The position numbers and the translations under genes were made by a program. The notes below the pieces were generated by a model. The model ran no database searches, was not told where the DNA came from, and saw only the letters and a program-made list of their open reading frames with translations. This document shows, one piece after another, positions 1-10,382 of a stretch of DNA of 64,000 nucleotides. Within the stretch, counting starts at the first letter, position 1; each line of letters starts with the position of its first letter. This DNA is from Thermoprotei archaeon (GTDB lineage Archaea > Thermoproteota > Thermoprotei > Thermoproteales > B15-G16): assembly GCA_003649205.1 (NCBI GenBank), contig QMRC01000001.1, positions 140,767 to 204,766 of the forward strand. Direction: 5' to 3'.

Positions 1-141
1 TATTTGATGAATCTAGCTTATTAATCGTTTCATAGATGAAGTTTATTTTTATGTCTAATCACACGAAAGGCACAATACTTGAAATTAGAACACTTTGTCA
101 TATAACAAATAGAGTATATAAAGTAGTAGTTTGGATGTATT

Positions 142-2121
142 TTACCGCAGAAGATTTCTGATGTCTTCGGGAAGGGATTCAATATCGATACCCAGCTTTA
201 TTAATGTTTCCTTTTTTGGTAATCCTGTTTCAAGATCCCAACCACGTTCATCATAGTAATCATCTTGAATTCTATGCAAGTCATCTGTAGTTAGCTGAAT
301 TATTCCATAGTAATCTCTCAATTCGATAATTCCCTCTGGAGTATTCATGGGTCTAAGCCATGTTTTTGGAACTTTATCATCCTCTCTTGTAAATCCTTCA
401 CGTGCATTGAGTAATCTATAGAGGTTAAATGCTCTCTCTCCACATCTCAGTAATTCTTCAGCGCTAATTTCTTTTCCAGTGGCTGCTGAATAGGCTTCAG
501 CTAAGTCATCTATTCCAAAGAAGCCGAAGAATGTATACATTGAGCACGTACCGAGACTGTTGTGAACCATCATTCCATCTTCCATGTATTTCGTGTACCT
601 ACCAACGTTAAATGCTCCACTATATGGTGTGAACTGGAATATTTGTTCAAGTCTATCTTTAGGAATCCCCCAATGTTCAAACTGCTCCCTAATCTCTTTA
701 AGTGGTCGTAATACTTGTGCTGTTTTTGTATGGCAACCCCCGTGATGAGGCCTTGGATTGACAACGAATGTGAACATTAGTGGATGTAATCTAGCAGGTC
801 TAGCATCGTATATGAAATCAACGCCTTTATTTATACCTGCATACCAGTATTCCTGTGGATCTAGACCATATTTTTCTGCAACTCCAAGCCATCCTTCAGC
901 TAGATCATTACCTACTCCCTTTCTTTCTATAACTTCATAGAATAACCTTAAGTAGCAATTCCAGTCTCTCCTTATTTCCTCACCTAGCTTATCTTTTGGA
1001 ATTGCTCCCTCTACGACCTTCTTTGTAAAGAAATCTACTAACCTAGTAAATGTATAGTAGTCTAGACCTTCTCTATTAGCTAGACAGACAAGGTATATCA
1101 TCTTATTATAGTCCTCTATACCCCATAACATAGCACTTGTTGCACTTTTACCATAAGGTGATCCTAACCCCCACCATCCCGCGTAATCACCTGTCTTTAT
1201 CCTCCACTTTATTCTGCATGCAATCAAACATGTTGGACAAGCATATGTTCTCTCTAGAGTCTCGAGTCTCTTCTCTTCTCCGCACAATCTATCCCATTTA
1301 TCCTTAGGCCATATACCGGGGTATTGTGTATGTTTAAATGTTCTCCAACCCGCACCCATACCGAGCTTTATCCAATGTGGTCTATACGACCATTCCATTA
1401 TTCTCCTTCTAACCTCTAAGACCTTCTTCATAAATCTATCAGGGTCGGCTACTGTAATACCTTTTCTAGATCCCTTAACAACTATTGCTTTCAATTTCTT
1501 GGATCCAAATATAGCTCCTACTCCATTCCTTCCTAAGCTATCTCTTTTATCAACAATTGCCATAGCGTATCTAACTAGATGCTCTCCGGCTTTCCCTATA
1601 GCTACTACTGAGGCACACTTATTGTGTCTTCGTCTAAGCTCGTCCGTAGTTTCGTAGATATTCTTCTTACCCCAAAGATCTGAGGCATCATGTATTTCAA
1701 TATCGTTATCAATTATTTTAAGGTAAACAGGCTCCTCGGAAGCCCCTGTAATAACAAGTCCATCGTATCCAGCAAGTTTGAGTTCAAGTCCGAGGTTTCC
1801 ACCAACTACAGACACTGCTATGAAGTGTTTGTACTTACCATCTTTCTTACCTGCAATAATTGGTAATTTAGTGAGAGCAATGGTTTTAGTTGCGCTTGGA
1901 AACGGTGTTCCAACGAGAGCCCCAGTAAATATAATTAACGGATTTTTAGCAGAGAATGGGTCTATTCCTGGAGGTATCATGTCTATTGCAAGTCTAATGG
2001 CATAACCCGCACCTCCAATGTACTTGTCTACTATTGTGTGGTCTATCGATGTTTCCTTTATCTTCTTTTCTGTTAAATCAACCCAGAGGATTTTCCCCGC
2101 GTATAAGTGCATGATTCTCAC
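142..2121 (-). CDS. Aldehyde ferredoxin oxidoreductase family (tungsten-dependent AOR-like) protein
   Basis: 659 aa; N-term YAGKILWVDLTEKKIKETSID, CPTCLIAC cluster motif, late Cys in NSLGTCSM, AOR-like length. Confidence 0.9.
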   Translation of the reverse strand: MRIMHLYAGKILWVDLTEKKIKETSIDHTIVDKYIGGAGYAIRLAIDMIPPGIDPFSAKNPLIIFTGALVGTPFPSATKTIALTKLPIIAGKKDGKYKHFIAVSVVGGNLGLELKLAGYDGLVITGASEEPVYLKIIDNDIEIHDASDLWGKKNIYETTDELRRRHNKCASVVAIGKAGEHLVRYAMAIVDKRDSLGRNGVGAIFGSKKLKAIVVKGSRKGITVADPDRFMKKVLEVRRRIMEWSYRPHWIKLGMGAGWRTFKHTQYPGIWPKDKWDRLCGEEKRLETLERTYACPTCLIACRIKWRIKTGDYAGWWGLGSPYGKSATSAMLWGIEDYNKMIYLVCLANREGLDYYTFTRLVDFFTKKVVEGAIPKDKLGEEIRRDWNCYLRLFYEVIERKGVGNDLAEGWLGVAEKYGLDPQEYWYAGINKGVDFIYDARPARLHPLMFTFVVNPRPHHGGCHTKTAQVLRPLKEIREQFEHWGIPKDRLEQIFQFTPYSGAFNVGRYTKYMEDGMMVHNSLGTCSMYTFFGFFGIDDLAEAYSAATGKEISAEELLRCGERAFNLYRLLNAREGFTREDDKVPKTWLRPMNTPEGIIELRDYYGIIQLTTDDLHRIQDDYYDERGWDLETGLPKKETLIKLGIDIESLPEDIRNLLR

Positions 2122-2132
2122 CTCAAACCATT

Positions 2133-2357
2133 TTACTCATATCGGAGAGCACCATATGGACAAGACTCTACACATTTAAGACATGAATCACATCCGTCTA
2201 GTATTTCTGCGTGTGGATTTCCTTCTTCATCTTCGTATATGCGTATGAAGGCCTTGCTAGGATTGAACTCGTGGAAGTGGTGGAAGGAACACATGAATTG
2301 ACAAGTCCTACATATTCTGCAATTTTCCGGAACGAATATTATTCTTTTCTGACTCAT
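2133..2357 (-). CDS. Small 4Fe-4S ferredoxin-like protein, probable AOR partner
   Basis: CRICRTCQFMC and CDSCLKCVESCP motifs; directly upstream of the AOR gene on the same strand. Confidence 0.8.
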   Translation of the reverse strand: MSQKRIIFVPENCRICRTCQFMCSFHHFHEFNPSKAFIRIYEDEEGNPHAEILDGCDSCLKCVESCPYGALRYE

Positions 2358-3073
2358 CTTTCACCCTCCATCATCTTCTTATATTCCTCTATTATTTCTA
2401 CACCAGAACTGGTACCTATTCTATCCGCTCCCGCTTCTATTACTTCCAGTGCTTGTTTTGCTGTCCTTATACCGCCAGCAGCTTTTATTTTGACTCTATT
2501 CCCTACTATTGACTTAATGAACCTCACATCTTCTGCCGTTGTTGGCCTCCACTTGTGGAATCCTTTGAATCCCGTTGAAGTTTTTATGTAGTGTACTCCA
2601 GCCTCAATAGCTAGTTCACAAGCTATTTTTATCTCCTCTTTAGTGAGGTATGGTACTTCGATAATTGCCTTTACTATGCGGCCTTTAGCAGCTTCTACTA
2701 TTTTTTTAAGTTCTTCTCTTACTTCATCTATTTTACCACTTTTTAAGGCACCTTTATTCAAGACAAAGTCTATTTCTACTTCATCAGCTCCATCCTTGAT
2801 TGCTCTTTCAACTTCAAGTACCTTAAGCTCTATAGGAACTGTACCAAGAGGAAATCCTATTGCTGCTGTGATTTTCACTCCTGTTCCCTTGAGGATTTCT
2901 CTAGCAAGAGGTATCATCGCTGGATAAATTGCAACAGATGCGAATCTGTACTTTTTTGCGTTTAGGAGGAATTTTATAAATTCATCTTCGCTGTCTGGAA
3001 CAATTTTGAGGTATGTTTGATCTATTCTTTTCGCAAGTTCTTCCACAGACAGCTTGATCACTTTACTATTCAC
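2354..3073 (-). CDS. deoC: Deoxyribose-phosphate aldolase (DeoC family)
   Basis: YIKTSTGF Schiff-base Lys motif, VKIKAAGGIR second Lys motif, DEVEIDFVLNKGALK. Confidence 0.88.
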   Translation of the reverse strand: MNSKVIKLSVEELAKRIDQTYLKIVPDSEDEFIKFLLNAKKYRFASVAIYPAMIPLAREILKGTGVKITAAIGFPLGTVPIELKVLEVERAIKDGADEVEIDFVLNKGALKSGKIDEVREELKKIVEAAKGRIVKAIIEVPYLTKEEIKIACELAIEAGVHYIKTSTGFKGFHKWRPTTAEDVRFIKSIVGNRVKIKAAGGIRTAKQALEVIEAGADRIGTSSGVEIIEEYKKMMEGER

Positions 3074-3851
3074 CTCTTAGCTTTGATTTAGGATCTTCCT
3101 TAATCAATCTAATTACCCTTTCATATAAAAGTTCCTTTTTCTCCTCTGATAATGCTTCCCACGCTTTCTCGAGAGTATTGAAGACATCTTCTGGTGTGCT
3201 TGTTGCAATTCTATCGGCACCCGCTTCCAGCATGCTAAGAGCTATTTCAGCATTTCTAACACCGCCTGCAGCCATAACCTTTATTTTATCTCCGTAATTA
3301 TCCTTGATAATCTTCACATGCTCAGGTAGCGTCTTTAACCCATAGCCGCTATTGGTTTTTATGAAATGAGCACCGGCCTCAATAGCGATCTTTGTAAATA
3401 GTTTTATTTCTTCAGGAGTCAGGAATGCTGTTTGTGGAATTACTTTGACAATTACGTTCTCGGATTCAGCTATCTTAACTATTCTTCTAATTTCCTCCTT
3501 TAACAGATCGTACTGACCAAACTTAAAGTAGTACATATTTACAGCAACGTCAAGCTCATTAGCTCCTTGCTCAATAGCCCATTTAGCTTGTTCAACTTTA
3601 ATATCTGTTGGTATTCCTCCAGTAGGGTATGCGATTGGTGCTACTACATCAATTTTTGTGCCTTTAAGCAGTTTCACAGCAAGAGGTATGTAGTATAGAT
3701 CTACAGCTATTGCTGCATATGGATACTTCTTATGGTGTTCAATGAATTTTCTGACTTCCTCTTCAGTAGTATCGGGTTCTATCAGTGAGGTATCCATTAT
3801 TCTAGCTAGGAGATCTACCGTGAGTTTATATTTACTCCCCATAACGTACAC
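3066..3851 (-). CDS. DeoC-family aldolase paralog, divergent
   Basis: FIKTNSGYG and AAGGVRNAE; Lys of the KAAGG motif replaced by Met (KVMAAGG). Start may be the internal ATG (MGSKYK). Confidence 0.75.
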   Translation of the reverse strand: MYVMGSKYKLTVDLLARIMDTSLIEPDTTEEEVRKFIEHHKKYPYAAIAVDLYYIPLAVKLLKGTKIDVVAPIAYPTGGIPTDIKVEQAKWAIEQGANELDVAVNMYYFKFGQYDLLKEEIRRIVKIAESENVIVKVIPQTAFLTPEEIKLFTKIAIEAGAHFIKTNSGYGLKTLPEHVKIIKDNYGDKIKVMAAGGVRNAEIALSMLEAGADRIATSTPEDVFNTLEKAWEALSEEKKELLYERVIRLIKEDPKSKLRGE

Positions 3852-3935
3852 CCGAATGGGCTGTCTAGCTGTTAATAGTTGTGTGAAAAGGGTAGTTAAA
3901 GAAATATATGTGGATTTCTATCTTTGTCAACAAAG

Positions 3936-5495
3936 TTAGAAGATGTTGTACTTTAGTCCTACTTCAAATAGTTGCTTATAAATGGAATCGAGTGTTCTCC
4001 AGATGTTCTTATACACTTTGTATATCTCAGTGTATATTTTGTGTGCTTCTGAATCAGGCTTCTCTACTGCTATATCTCTTATTAATTTTTCAACAATGCT
4101 GTAATCCTTGTAAATACCTACGCCAATACCAGCGGCAACTGCTGCAGCTAGGCAGTTTGCTTCTTGGAGTAGTTCTGGAACAAGTAGTTCTACTCCTAAG
4201 ACATCTGCCATAATTTTTCTCCAGGTAGCATTTTGTGCACTACCACCTATTAACCTAATGAGTTCGATTTTTGCACCTTCTTCTCTGAAGATTTCTATGA
4301 TTTCTCTCATTGTTAATGCTACTCCCTCCATTATTGCTCTTATGAAGTGTTCTTTTCTATGGGCTAGCGTTAGGTTGAGGAAGCCTCCCTTTATGTAGCT
4401 CTTGTTGTGTGGTGCACCTCCACCCATTAGGTACGGGAGAAATACTAGACCCCCACTTCCAATAGGTACTTGTTCAGCTTTAATCTGGATAACGTCATAT
4501 ATGCTGATACCAGCTCTCTCAGCTCCTTCCTTTTCTGATATCAGAAAATGCTCAATAAACCAGTCAATACTAGCTGAACCGCTGTGAGTGAATTGATGAG
4601 GAGTGTACTTTCCAGGTATCATGCTACATAACGTACATATGCGGTACTGTGGACTTATCATTGGGGAGTTTGTGAATATCCCAGACCAGAAGGCTGTACC
4701 AGTACATATGTATGAGATACCCTCTTTGACAACGCCAGCACCGACTGCTGCAGCTGGTACGTCACCAGCACCCGCTACTACTGGTGTTCCTGGTTTTAGA
4801 CCTGTTACTTTAGCAGCTTCATCAGTTACATAACCGACAACATCATGAGACTCATAGAGATCAGGAAGCTTATCCATATCAATTCCCATGAATGAAACGA
4901 CCTCTTCGTCCCATGTGCGCTTGTGAATATTGAGCATTCCGGTGTTTGATGCGTCAGTGTAGTCACTTGCTATCTTACCAGTTAATTTAAGCCTAATGTA
5001 ATCCTTACATTGGATGAACTTATGTGTCTTCTCGTATATTTCGGAAAGATGCTTCTTTATCCATGCTATTTTAACAAGTGGATACATAGGTACAGCCATG
5101 CCAGAACCTGTTCTCTTGTAAAATTCTTCCCATCCAAAGTTTTTCTCAAGATGCTCACTTTCCTCAACAGCTCTCATGTCTTCCCATATAATGACTCTCT
5201 TCATTAAGAGATTACCTTCTTTATCTACAGGAACAGCACCCATCATTTGTCCACTGAATGATATGGCTGCAATTTTTTCAGGTGGTATCTTCGTTTTCCT
5301 TAGGATATTCCTCGTAGACTCAACAACAGCCACCCACCATTCTTCAGGGCTCTGTTCGACCCATTGGGGTCTTACGTAATAGGTATTGTAACGTCTATAC
5401 TCACGTGCAATAGCTCTTCCCTCGGTGTTGAATAGTACTGCTTTAACACCAGAGGTGCCAAGATCGTAAACTAGAAAATATTCCTTCTCTACCAT
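3936..5495 (-). CDS. FGGY-family carbohydrate kinase (copy 1)
   Basis: N-term DLGTSGVKAVLFN, GGSAQNATWRKIMADVLG, EANCLAAAVAAGIGVG. Confidence 0.87.
   Translation of the reverse strand: MVEKEYFLVYDLGTSGVKAVLFNTEGRAIAREYRRYNTYYVRPQWVEQSPEEWWVAVVESTRNILRKTKIPPEKIAAISFSGQMMGAVPVDKEGNLLMKRVIIWEDMRAVEESEHLEKNFGWEEFYKRTGSGMAVPMYPLVKIAWIKKHLSEIYEKTHKFIQCKDYIRLKLTGKIASDYTDASNTGMLNIHKRTWDEEVVSFMGIDMDKLPDLYESHDVVGYVTDEAAKVTGLKPGTPVVAGAGDVPAAAVGAGVVKEGISYICTGTAFWSGIFTNSPMISPQYRICTLCSMIPGKYTPHQFTHSGSASIDWFIEHFLISEKEGAERAGISIYDVIQIKAEQVPIGSGGLVFLPYLMGGGAPHNKSYIKGGFLNLTLAHRKEHFIRAIMEGVALTMREIIEIFREEGAKIELIRLIGGSAQNATWRKIMADVLGVELLVPELLQEANCLAAAVAAGIGVGIYKDYSIVEKLIRDIAVEKPDSEAHKIYTEIYKVYKNIWRTLDSIYKQLFEVGLKYNIF
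4774..4886. repeat. 113-bp block identical to 6342..6454 in the neighbouring kinase gene
   Basis: Base-by-base comparison, 113/113 identical, same orientation. Confidence 0.95.
5251..5339. repeat. 89-bp block identical to 6822..6910 in the neighbouring kinase gene
   Basis: Base-by-base comparison, 89/89 identical. Confidence 0.95.
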
Positions 5496-5509
5496 ATTTA
5501 CTCACCTCC

Positions 5510-7087
5510 TTAAATTGTACTCAACTTATTAAAGATTTCATTTAAGTTCCTGAATGATGACTTGAAGAGTTCATATAGCTTCTCATATATCTCCACGTTT
5601 TCTGGTGTGGGCTCAACAACTTTCTTTATCTTAACGACCCTTTCTGCGGCCTCCTCATAGGATTTCCATAGGCCTACACCAATACCTCCCATGATTGCTG
5701 CTCCAATAGCTGTTGTGTCTTGAGGATTCTCTAGTACGATCATCTTCATGTTTAGAATATCTGCATGAATTTGCACCCATAGGTCACTTAGAGCGCCGCC
5801 TCCTATTGTCCTAAACTCTCCCCACTTACGTAGTGGTATGCCTGCTTCTTCGAACTGCTCAACTAACCATTTGAATGCAAAAGCTACTCCTTCGAGTACA
5901 GCTCTGTAGAAGTCAGCCCTCTTTGTATGTAGGGACGTTATGCCTATAAATGCTCCTCTTGCATTAGGATTCCAGTGTGGACCTCCACCACCTGCAATGT
6001 ATGGGATGAATATTAATCCACCACATCCAGGTTTAACTTCTCTAGCCTTTGATTCATAGACATCAAGAACTTTTATTCCTAAATTGCTTAGGATGCTTTC
6101 CTCTATACCTAGGAATGTGCTCTTAAACCAATCGACTGATAGACCTCCTGCAGATATGTATGAGAACGGCGTGTACTTACCTGGAATCGCTGATAAGAAG
6201 TTGTTTATACGTGCCTTTGGGTCTAGTATCGGCTCATGAGAAAATGCTGCTAGCTGACTTGCTGTACCGATGTAGCAATAGGCTGTTCTCTCTTTGACAA
6301 CGCCAGCACCCACCGCTGCGCAAATGCTATCACCTGATCCTGCTACTACTGGTGTTCCTGGTTTTAGACCTGTTACTTTAGCAGCTTCATCAGTTACATA
6401 ACCGACAACATCATGAGACTCATAGAGATCAGGAAGCTTATCCATATCAATTCCTGCTGCTTCAAGGATTTCCTCAGAGTACTTTCTCTTCCTTACGTCT
6501 AGCCATCCCGTGTTTGAAGCTCCACCGTAGTCACCTACGAACTTTCCTGTTAGCTTAAGTATTATGTAGTCCCACGTTTGTAGGAACTTGTATGTTCTGT
6601 TGTAGACTTCAGGTTCATTTTCCTTTAACCACATTACTTTGGATATAGAGAGCATGCCTAGTGGGTGGCCGAGACCATGAATCTTGTAGAAATTCTCGTA
6701 ACCTCCTAGCTTCTCTACAAGCTTCTTTCCTTGTTCTTCTGCTCTCAAATCCGCCCAAATCATTACGTACTTACGTACAACTCTACCTTCTTTATCTACG
6801 GGGACACATCCAGGGAAGTGCCCACTGAATGATATGGCTGCAATTTTTTCAGGTGGTATCTTCGTTTTCCTTAGGATATTCCTCGTAGACTCAACAACAG
6901 CCACCCACCAGTCCTCGGGACACTGCTCAACCCATAGGGGTCTAGGACGGTATGTTGGGTATGGTCTGAACTCTGAAGCAACAAGGTTACCCTCACTGTC
7001 TACTAGGACTGCTTTATCACCTGAGGTACCAAGGTCATGTGTTAAGATATATATCTCGTCCTTTCGAGGACTGGCCATCTCTACCAT
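5510..7087 (-). CDS. FGGY-family carbohydrate kinase (copy 2)
   Basis: HDLGTSGDKAVLVDSEG, GGGALSDLWVQIHADIL, TTAIGAAIMGGIGVG; tandem paralog of copy 1. Confidence 0.87.
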   Translation of the reverse strand: MVEMASPRKDEIYILTHDLGTSGDKAVLVDSEGNLVASEFRPYPTYRPRPLWVEQCPEDWWVAVVESTRNILRKTKIPPEKIAAISFSGHFPGCVPVDKEGRVVRKYVMIWADLRAEEQGKKLVEKLGGYENFYKIHGLGHPLGMLSISKVMWLKENEPEVYNRTYKFLQTWDYIILKLTGKFVGDYGGASNTGWLDVRKRKYSEEILEAAGIDMDKLPDLYESHDVVGYVTDEAAKVTGLKPGTPVVAGSGDSICAAVGAGVVKERTAYCYIGTASQLAAFSHEPILDPKARINNFLSAIPGKYTPFSYISAGGLSVDWFKSTFLGIEESILSNLGIKVLDVYESKAREVKPGCGGLIFIPYIAGGGGPHWNPNARGAFIGITSLHTKRADFYRAVLEGVAFAFKWLVEQFEEAGIPLRKWGEFRTIGGGALSDLWVQIHADILNMKMIVLENPQDTTAIGAAIMGGIGVGLWKSYEEAAERVVKIKKVVEPTPENVEIYEKLYELFKSSFRNLNEIFNKLSTI

Positions 7088-7845
7088 CCCGTATACTACT
7101 TTCTTTTCATGTACTGAATCTTACGGATATATAAAGATTTTCGTTTCTACTATAAAAAGAGACGAAATTCGCATGATTTACATAGTTCTCACATGACTGT
7201 TTCTGTATAATTTGATAACTTTTCAATTTCATCAATTAATCATTAGTATTCCTCTAGTTTCTCTTTAGTAGTATATGCTGTGTTACATCTAAATATCAAT
7301 ATACGGTTCTATCTGCTCCCTTTAGCATCTAAATGTAATTATTGTTCAATTCTTTCACCACTATAGCTCGTGTATTAGGTATTGGCTATAATAAGGAACC
7401 TTTCAAGGAGTAATACCTGCTGTTCAAGCACTCTCTGAGGAGAGTACACATTGATGTTGAAATCGAAACTATCAAAACTATACCATTAAGCAAAACTATT
7501 CTAATTGAGTTGAGAATGAAGTGTAGGATTGAATGTTTGTTAATGTTGCCTACATAAACACTGTTACTAGATACCGAACATTACTAGAATGTGGTTTTTA
7601 AAGGTATATGATTTTAGCTTAGGAATGAATATCTGCTGAGAAGTAAGTCATTAAAGTTATTGATAAGGTGCTAAAATATAACATGACACACTTACATTAG
7701 ATTGATTACCACAACAAAGATCATAATAACGACGTAGTTGTGCTTACAGATCTCGGTAACTATTTTTGTACTATGTAATAACTTTTTAACTAACTTTAAT
7801 TAACACTTATTAGCAAAAGAAAAATTGAAAAATTTTTAAATAAAA

Positions 7846-9186
7846 GTGGCTCTACAACCAGTTACCGATCAGGTTAATAAGGGGTATACGGATATGTCGA
7901 TCCTAGAGTTCATAGTAAATCTCTTTAGACAACCAGCGCTATTCATAGGGATCATAGCTTTAATAGGTTACCTACTAATGAAAGAAGACATAAACAAGAC
8001 CATAATAGGATCCATAAAAGCTGCTGCAGGGCTTGCCATCCTATTATGGGGCGTAGGCTTTATGTTTCAAGGATTACAACCAATAGGCACCGTACTAGCA
8101 AAAACAGTTGGAGTAAAGCCTCTTGAAGTGACTGTCGGTACGAGTAAGATCATACGTCAGTACGGTACTGAGATAGGTATAGCTATGATAGTGATGTTCT
8201 TAACGAATCTATTCTTAGCAAGAGTAACTAAGATGAAATATATATACCTAACGGGCCAGTTATATCTATTTGTTACATGGATTCTAACAGGCATCTTTGC
8301 ATATACTTGGGGCCTTTCTGGAATACCACTGGCACTTGTAGTAGGAGTTGTTTCCGGTATATACGTAACGATCCAACAATGGTATACAGCAAAATTTGCG
8401 CTCGCTATTAATCCTAAAAAGGATTACGTCCTAGGACACATATGTTCACTAGGTGTATTGATAACATCATTGATCTTCACAAAAGGAGGAAAACAGCTCG
8501 AAAGGCCATCACATGTTAGAAGTATGGAGGAGATGACCTTACCAAAGAAATTACAGTGGATAGGAGAGACAACAGGCCTACTCTTTGTGCTGTTCCTAGT
8601 AATTTACTTAGTACTGATAGGATTAAACTACCCAGAATGTCTTAAACTGGCAACAGCTGCTGGCATGCATCCTGTTGTATGGGCAATCATGCAATCACTA
8701 ACATTTACAGCAGGCTTCGCTGTTCTCATATTAGGCGTTCAGCTTCTTGTAGAGAACTTAATTCCTGCCTTTAAAGGTATAGCGTTGAAACTAGTTCCCG
8801 GTGCATTGCCTGGTCTTGATGTTCCAATGTTCTATGTATTTGCACCAAAGACCACTGCGATCACAGGCGTAATTGGAATAATAGCACAAGTGGCGTTTGC
8901 TCTCATAGTCATGGCGCTAGGATACCCCTACTTCATCTTTGCTCCTTCAGCGTGGGTATGGTTCCATGCAGCATGTGCCGGAGTATTTGGGAATCACTTC
9001 GGAGGAATAAGGGGTGCCATCACGGGTGCCATCATTACAGCCTTGCTCATGGTTATAGGACAAATGATATTGACCCCAATACTGGGGCCTATAATAGGAG
9101 ATTACTTCATGTGGGGCGGCGATCCTGACCTCCAAATATATGGCAGCATTATAGCGTGGCTAGGTAAGATGGTTACGGGACACTAG
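7846..9186 (+). CDS. PTS IIC component, ascorbate type (UlaA/SgaT family)
   Basis: Multi-TM; LVENLIPAFKGIALKLVPGALPGLDVPMFYVFAPK and GVFGNHFGGIRGAI are UlaA-type motifs. Likely true start at ATG 7894. Confidence 0.8.
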   Translation: MALQPVTDQVNKGYTDMSILEFIVNLFRQPALFIGIIALIGYLLMKEDINKTIIGSIKAAAGLAILLWGVGFMFQGLQPIGTVLAKTVGVKPLEVTVGTSKIIRQYGTEIGIAMIVMFLTNLFLARVTKMKYIYLTGQLYLFVTWILTGIFAYTWGLSGIPLALVVGVVSGIYVTIQQWYTAKFALAINPKKDYVLGHICSLGVLITSLIFTKGGKQLERPSHVRSMEEMTLPKKLQWIGETTGLLFVLFLVIYLVLIGLNYPECLKLATAAGMHPVVWAIMQSLTFTAGFAVLILGVQLLVENLIPAFKGIALKLVPGALPGLDVPMFYVFAPKTTAITGVIGIIAQVAFALIVMALGYPYFIFAPSAWVWFHAACAGVFGNHFGGIRGAITGAIITALLMVIGQMILTPILGPIIGDYFMWGGDPDLQIYGSIIAWLGKMVTGH

Positions 9187-9369
9187 CTATTACTTCAAAG
9201 CTTTGTTATATTTTTTACAAATTTTTAAGTCCTCTTAAGCAATTCCAAAACGCCTTCGAAGTGTTTTTGTTCATAGTATCGAGGTTAAAGCCTCAATACC
9301 TCCTAATCTTCTTCCATAAAGTTTTTATACCTTTAAGTGAAAGTCGAGTAGCTCTCGGAGGGTACATTA

Positions 9370-10047
9370 ATGGTACTGTGCATTATCTTTGATTTTGATG
9401 GAACACTTGTAAATACAAATGCTATACAGATTTCAATACTGGAAAATATCTTCAAAGAGTATCGTCTTGGTTCAAGGGAAATCTTATTGAGATACTTTGG
9501 GTTAAGAACTCAGGATTTCTTTGAAAAAGTACTACCGGATGCAAGTGAAGAATTGAGAAGTAAGTTAGTTAATAAATTTTTAAGCGAGTATAAGAGGAGA
9601 GTTTTACTTGAAGCGGAGGTATTTCCAGACGTTATTCCCACATTAGAGTCATTAAAGAACTATGATATAAAGATTGCAATTGCAACGTCTTCTCCGAAAT
9701 CAATAGTTGAGCCTCTTCTCACTAAGACTAAACTAATTCAATTTGTAAATTACTATGTTACTGGGGACGATGTGGAACATGGTAAACCACATCCAGAAAG
9801 TGTATTTAAGATTCTTAACGTATTCAATATTCCACCTAGTAGGTGCATTGTGGTAGGAGATACATTTTTTGATGTAAAGATGGCAAAGAATGCTCATTGT
9901 AAAGCGGTTCTCATAGTAAGAACCCCAATTTTTATTTTCTCGTCAGAAGCACCTCTTCCAGATGTCATAATACCGAGGTTGCAAGATCTTATTTGGGTTA
10001 TAAGGGAATGGTTTCCAGAAGAACTACTACCGCATAAGCGAAAGTAG
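9370..10047 (+). CDS. HAD-superfamily phosphatase (phosphoglycolate phosphatase-like)
   Basis: FDFDGTLVNTNA, IATSSPKSIV, GKPHPESVF, VVGDTFFDVKMA. Confidence 0.87.
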   Translation: MVLCIIFDFDGTLVNTNAIQISILENIFKEYRLGSREILLRYFGLRTQDFFEKVLPDASEELRSKLVNKFLSEYKRRVLLEAEVFPDVIPTLESLKNYDIKIAIATSSPKSIVEPLLTKTKLIQFVNYYVTGDDVEHGKPHPESVFKILNVFNIPPSRCIVVGDTFFDVKMAKNAHCKAVLIVRTPIFIFSSEAPLPDVIIPRLQDLIWVIREWFPEELLPHKRK

Positions 10048-10158
10048 GTAACTACATTATATATGTACCCATTGCTATGTCATTGCGACTCTTATAGTTA
10101 CGTATTTATGCATTACGATTTCCTTAAATACTGAAAAGAGTTCTTCAACTATACTCTA

Positions 10159-10382
10159 TTGCAGACTGATCTAAAAGTAGGGGTAGTTAATAGAACAGGT
10201 CTCCAGATAAGATCTGCTGTACTCTTTGTTGATATGTATCAAAAATTTGAAGTCAGATATAAGGGTAATTCAGGGAAAAAAGCTAACGCTAAAACATACT
10301 TCAAGTCCTTACTCTGGGAGTCGATATGAGTAACAAAAGTAACAAAAATAGTGCAAAGGTAATGATTAGAGAGGTCTTGTAA
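10159..10382 (+). pseudogene. Decayed HPr (PTS phosphocarrier) gene
   Basis: My translation LQTDLKVGVVNRTGLQIRSAVLFVDMYQKFEVRYKGNSGKKANAKTYFKSLLWESI*, then a shifted frame ending AKVMIREVL*; resembles VNRTGLHARPAALFV..KF...RYKGN.GKEANAKS of HPr. Confidence 0.65.
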
